Positions 61,638 to 64,000 of a stretch of DNA of 64,000 bases are shown here, in pieces (position 1 is the stretch's first letter; the number at the start of each line of letters is the position of its first letter). The notes beneath the pieces are model-generated. The model had not been told where the DNA came from and searched no databases. It worked only from the letters and a program-made list of their open reading frames with translations. The position numbers were made by a program, and so were the translations under genes. The stretch covers positions 25,340 to 89,339 of the forward strand of contig CAYPJU010000019.1 of assembly GCA_964411125.1 (NCBI GenBank), written 5' to 3'. The DNA is from JBFIHF01 sp964411125 (GTDB lineage: Bacteria > Myxococcota_A > Bradymonadia > Bradymonadales > Bradymonadaceae).

Positions 61638-62212
61638 CAAAACGCCACGAACATCTCCCTCAACTCGTTGTCCACCACCTCCCTCACCGTCTGAACGAAC
61701 TGCGGGCACGCCTGCTCGAACGTCGGCCGCGTCACCACGAACGAGTCCGCCGACAGCGCCACCACCAGCCGCGATTCGAACAGCGTGCGATCCTCCGCCC
61801 GCTCCCAGTCGTACGCATCGAACGCATGCCCGCACGAGATGCATTCTTCGATCGAGATGAGGAAGTCCTCGCCGGTCGTCGGGTGCGCGATGATGGTCCC
61901 GTGGGTGGGGATCAGTTTGCTGCAGGATGGGCAGACGCTCCACGGGCCCCGCGGAGGGAGGTAGGGGTCGGAATAGATTTCGGGGTCGTCGGACCACTCG
62001 ACCTTCAGCGTCGGGTGGACCAGCCCCAGGGTCTCGGCGTAACCGCCGAGCGCCCCGGCAGGTCGAAACGGGCGCCACGCGAGGCCCTCGCCGTCGGGGC
62101 CCGTGGCGAGTCCGGCGTCGCGGAGAGCTTCCTCGATGGAGGATGCGACGCCGGACGAGTAACGGGTGCCGTCTTCGGGGACGTAGAGATAGCGAACGAA
62201 TCCGAGGCTCAT
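61637..62212 (-). CDS. Hypothetical protein with two CxxC zinc-ribbon-like pairs
   Basis: A 191-residue soluble protein. Residues about 90-135 hold CPSC and CISC (WSVCPSCSKLIPTHGTII ... IEECISCGHAFDAYDW), a probable zinc ribbon. The rest is mixed alpha/beta. The ATG at 62212 follows the upstream lipoprotein stop at once (TGAAATG), so it is coupled to that gene. The stop codon abuts the CCCGGTN tandem array, so changes in the array could extend or shorten the C-terminus. Function unknown. Confidence 0.75.
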   Translation of the reverse strand: MSLGFVRYLYVPEDGTRYSSGVASSIEEALRDAGLATGPDGEGLAWRPFRPAGALGGYAETLGLVHPTLKVEWSDDPEIYSDPYLPPRGPWSVCPSCSKLIPTHGTIIAHPTTGEDFLISIEECISCGHAFDAYDWERAEDRTLFESRLVVALSADSFVVTRPTFEQACPQFVQTVREVVDNELREMFVAF

Positions 62213-62213
62213 T

Positions 62214-62552
62214 TCAGTCGATGCAAACGTCGTCCGCGGAGCAGCTATCCACGAAGCTGAGGAAATCGATGACCGTCGCGTTGCACGAGTAGACCGCGGC
62301 GCGGTCGAGGCAGTCGCGATACGTAGGGCCGTCCATCTGGCCATCGCCGCACTGCCCGGCTGGCCAGAGGTCGTAGAACTGGGCTTCCATGTCGGAGGTG
62401 CACTCGGAGTACGAGCCGTAGTTCGCCTCGAGGGACCCACACTCGGCGAAGCGGTCGCAGGCGACGCGGGCCATGCGTTCGACCCGCGGTTCGCGAGCCG
62501 TGCCACAACCCGCGATCGAGAGCGCGAGCGCTGTTACAACGAGCCGTTTCAT
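62214..62552 (-). CDS. Small Cys-containing lipoprotein
   Basis: The 112-residue product has a lipoprotein signal (MKRLVVTALALSIAGC, Cys16) and a mature domain with eight Cys (ACDRFAECGS, ECTSDM, QCGDGQ, DCLDRA, SCNATV, SCSADDVC), probably four disulfides. Small lipoproteins of this style (xCxRxxECG) are common in deltaproteobacteria and unassigned. Its ATG overlaps the stop of the sigma-54 activator gene by four bases (ATGA). Confidence 0.8.
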   Translation of the reverse strand: MKRLVVTALALSIAGCGTAREPRVERMARVACDRFAECGSLEANYGSYSECTSDMEAQFYDLWPAGQCGDGQMDGPTYRDCLDRAAVYSCNATVIDFLSFVDSCSADDVCID

Positions 62553-63907
62553 CCGTCGTCCGTGGAGATCTGGAGCCGCTTCACTTTCTCGACGAGCGTC
62601 GTCCGATTCAAGCCGAGAAGTCGCGCAGCGGCAGCTTTGTTGCCGTCGACCTTGCGAAGAGCCTGGGTGAGGATCTGTCTTTCCAAGCGCTCGAGCGTTC
62701 CCGCCATGTCGATCCCTTCGCTCGGGACGTAGAGCCCGAGCTGCTGCGACGGCTGTTCGTTGCCCAGGAACTGCGGTGGGAGGTCGTCTCGTTCGATGAA
62801 CCCGACCTGTTTGAGGATCGACAGGCGCTGGACGAGGTTCTCGAGCTCCCGCACGTTGCCGGGCCACTCGTAGCGCTTCATGTACGAGAGCGTCTCTTTG
62901 GTGAAGCCGAGGATGCGCGTCTTGTTGACGGCGTTCTGCTGCTTGAGGAAGAACTCCGCGAGTACGGCGACGTCGACGGGCCGGTCGCGAAGCGGCGGGA
63001 TGTGCGTCGGCAGCACGCCGATTCGGTAGTAGAGGTCTTCACGGAAATTCCCCTCGCCGATCTCCTTTTCGAGGTCGCGGTTCGTGGCGGCGATGACCCG
63101 GAAGTCGACATCGACCGGCTTTCGCGAGCCGACCGGCTGTACTTTGTGGTCTTGCAGGACGCGCAGGAATTTCACCTGCAGCCGCGGCGGCATCTCGCCG
63201 ATCTCGTCGAGGAAGATCGTGCCGTGGTGGGCAGCCTCGAAGAGGCCCTTCTTGTCGCTCCGCGCACCCGTGAAGGCGCCCTTCATGTACCCGAAGAGCT
63301 CGCTCTCGAGCAGCGACTCCGGGATCGCGCCGCAGTTGACGGCGACGAACGGCCCCTTTGCCCGGGGGCTCATGTTGTGAACGGTTCGCGCCAGCAGCTC
63401 CTTGCCGGTGCCCGATTCCCCCGTGACGAGCACCGGAGCGTCGGCGCGGGCGATCTGCGGGAGGATGTCGAGGACGGCATTGAGCGGCGAGTTTTCGTCG
63501 CGGATGATGACGGAGCGAGGGTCGTCACCGACCGGGCCGGCGCCCTTGGGAATCGCATCCACGACCGCCGCGACGGTGGTCGCCACCGCGTCACCGTCCC
63601 ACTCGAGCGCCGTCACGGCCCCGAGTCGCATCGCGTCCACGGCCGTCCTCACGTCCCCTTCTTCCACGATCGTCACGATCGGAGTCTGCAACCCCACATC
63701 GATCGTCGTGAGCACGTCGCGCACCCGCTGTCCTCCGTCACCCCCGAACACGACCGCCGCGGCGAACCCTTCCTTGCGAAGTCGTCGCACCGCTCCCGAC
63801 GCACTCGCCTCGCGGTCGACGTCCCACCCCTCACCCTCGAGCGCCTCCGCCAACAGGTCGATCTGCCTACCCGCAGGGACCACCAGGAGGATGCGATGTC
63901 CGCTCAT
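62549..63907 (-). CDS. Sigma-54-dependent activator with degenerate receiver domain
   Basis: The 452-residue protein has a receiver-like N-terminus (1-120), an AAA+ domain (about 140-370: GESGTGKE 163-170, GAFTGA 210-215 for sigma-54 contact, FLDEIGEM) and a C-terminal Fis-type helix-turn-helix (KAAAARLLGLNRTTLVEKVK). The receiver lacks the acidic pocket (VVPAG where DD is expected), the phospho-Asp (VVFGG) and the late Lys (LEWDGD), so it cannot be phosphorylated in the normal way and may be controlled by protein or ligand binding, as in FleQ. It is the first gene of a three-gene operon; its targets are unknown. Confidence 0.93.
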   Translation of the reverse strand: MSGHRILLVVPAGRQIDLLAEALEGEGWDVDREASASGAVRRLRKEGFAAAVVFGGDGGQRVRDVLTTIDVGLQTPIVTIVEEGDVRTAVDAMRLGAVTALEWDGDAVATTVAAVVDAIPKGAGPVGDDPRSVIIRDENSPLNAVLDILPQIARADAPVLVTGESGTGKELLARTVHNMSPRAKGPFVAVNCGAIPESLLESELFGYMKGAFTGARSDKKGLFEAAHHGTIFLDEIGEMPPRLQVKFLRVLQDHKVQPVGSRKPVDVDFRVIAATNRDLEKEIGEGNFREDLYYRIGVLPTHIPPLRDRPVDVAVLAEFFLKQQNAVNKTRILGFTKETLSYMKRYEWPGNVRELENLVQRLSILKQVGFIERDDLPPQFLGNEQPSQQLGLYVPSEGIDMAGTLERLERQILTQALRKVDGNKAAAARLLGLNRTTLVEKVKRLQISTDDG

Positions 63908-64000
63908 CTACAGTCTCTATCATGTGTTCAGGGATTGCCCTCCAGCGAATGTCTCACACGGGGCGGAGCCGAGCAAGCTCGGCTCCGCGGGGGGACCGGC
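63908..64000. other. Upstream region of the sigma-54 activator, nothing recognised
   Basis: 93 bases to the window edge with no reading frame or clear promoter that I can support. Confidence 0.5.

Noticed and set aside
61339..62260. Several frames crossing the N gap
   Set aside because: They read through unknown bases and the tandem repeat; their Pro/Gly/Arg strings only reflect CCCGGT units.

Overview
The window is GC-rich, densely packed DNA of a deltaproteobacterial, Myxococcota-like bacterium (a Bradymonadia- or Sandaracinaceae-like lineage would fit). Pointers are TolQ plus paired TolR genes in the aglRQS pattern, a Ser/Thr kinase carrying DUF4388-like and GYF_2-like regions, a lipoprotein with Myxococcus-type CGDG-CD disulfide repeats, very long Cys-rich lipoproteins with Asp/Gly/Ala linkers, a type IV minor pilin/PilY1 set, and sigma-54 and ECF regulators. 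This is inferred from gene families, not from a marker gene. A 100-N gap at 61484-61583 shows that it is a scaffold.

Layout. 1-2199 (-): TolQ, two ExbD/TolR proteins and a truncated exported protein. 2370-3584: M20 amidohydrolase. 3585-4183: gene-free, with a hairpin-rich dispersed repeat followed by a strongly structured stretch that looks like an RNA. 4184-6414: TPR protein and a small unknown gene. 6506-8830: ECF sigma factor, a membrane protein with three anti-sigma-like repeats, and an exported protein, closed by a terminator. 8941-11380: MCE/MlaD protein, PqiC-like lipoprotein, glycerophosphodiesterase. 11383-16113: Ser/Thr kinase, TetR regulator, DUF3332-like lipoprotein and an unrecognised gene. 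16701-28408: LysR regulator divergent from a hemerythrin gene that heads a tightly packed cyclic-nucleotide and phosphorelay signalling cluster. 28447-34495 (-): NAD salvage operon (pncB, nadE, nrtR, pncA, Nudix-NadD fusion) with an operator-like palindrome over its promoter. 34707-42134: Cys-rich lipoprotein, small membrane protein, second copy of the dispersed repeat, pyruvate carboxylase, lipoprotein. 42249-46190: fatty acid hydroxylase, small outer-membrane protein, outer-membrane barrel plus a 13-heme cytochrome. 46380-55176: minor pilins (FimT/GspH, PilV, PilW, PilX), PilY1 and a lipoprotein, then the third repeat copy. 55746-61292: 1848-residue lipoprotein with about nine PPC-like domains. 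61345-63907: terminators, a heptamer tandem repeat interrupted by the gap, and a three-gene minus-strand operon led by a sigma-54 activator.

The most unusual unit is 17697-28408. A class III nucleotide cyclase fused to a receiver sits with a hybrid histidine kinase and three different proteins carrying cyclic-nucleotide-binding domains. One of these is fused to a class V aminotransferase and one to a Ser/Thr kinase; a class II glutamine amidotransferase lies among them. This reads as a local second-messenger circuit acting on enzymes and a kinase. The second main candidate is the 3797-4086 structured region: its 25-bp long-range stem pairs completely only if the + strand is the RNA.
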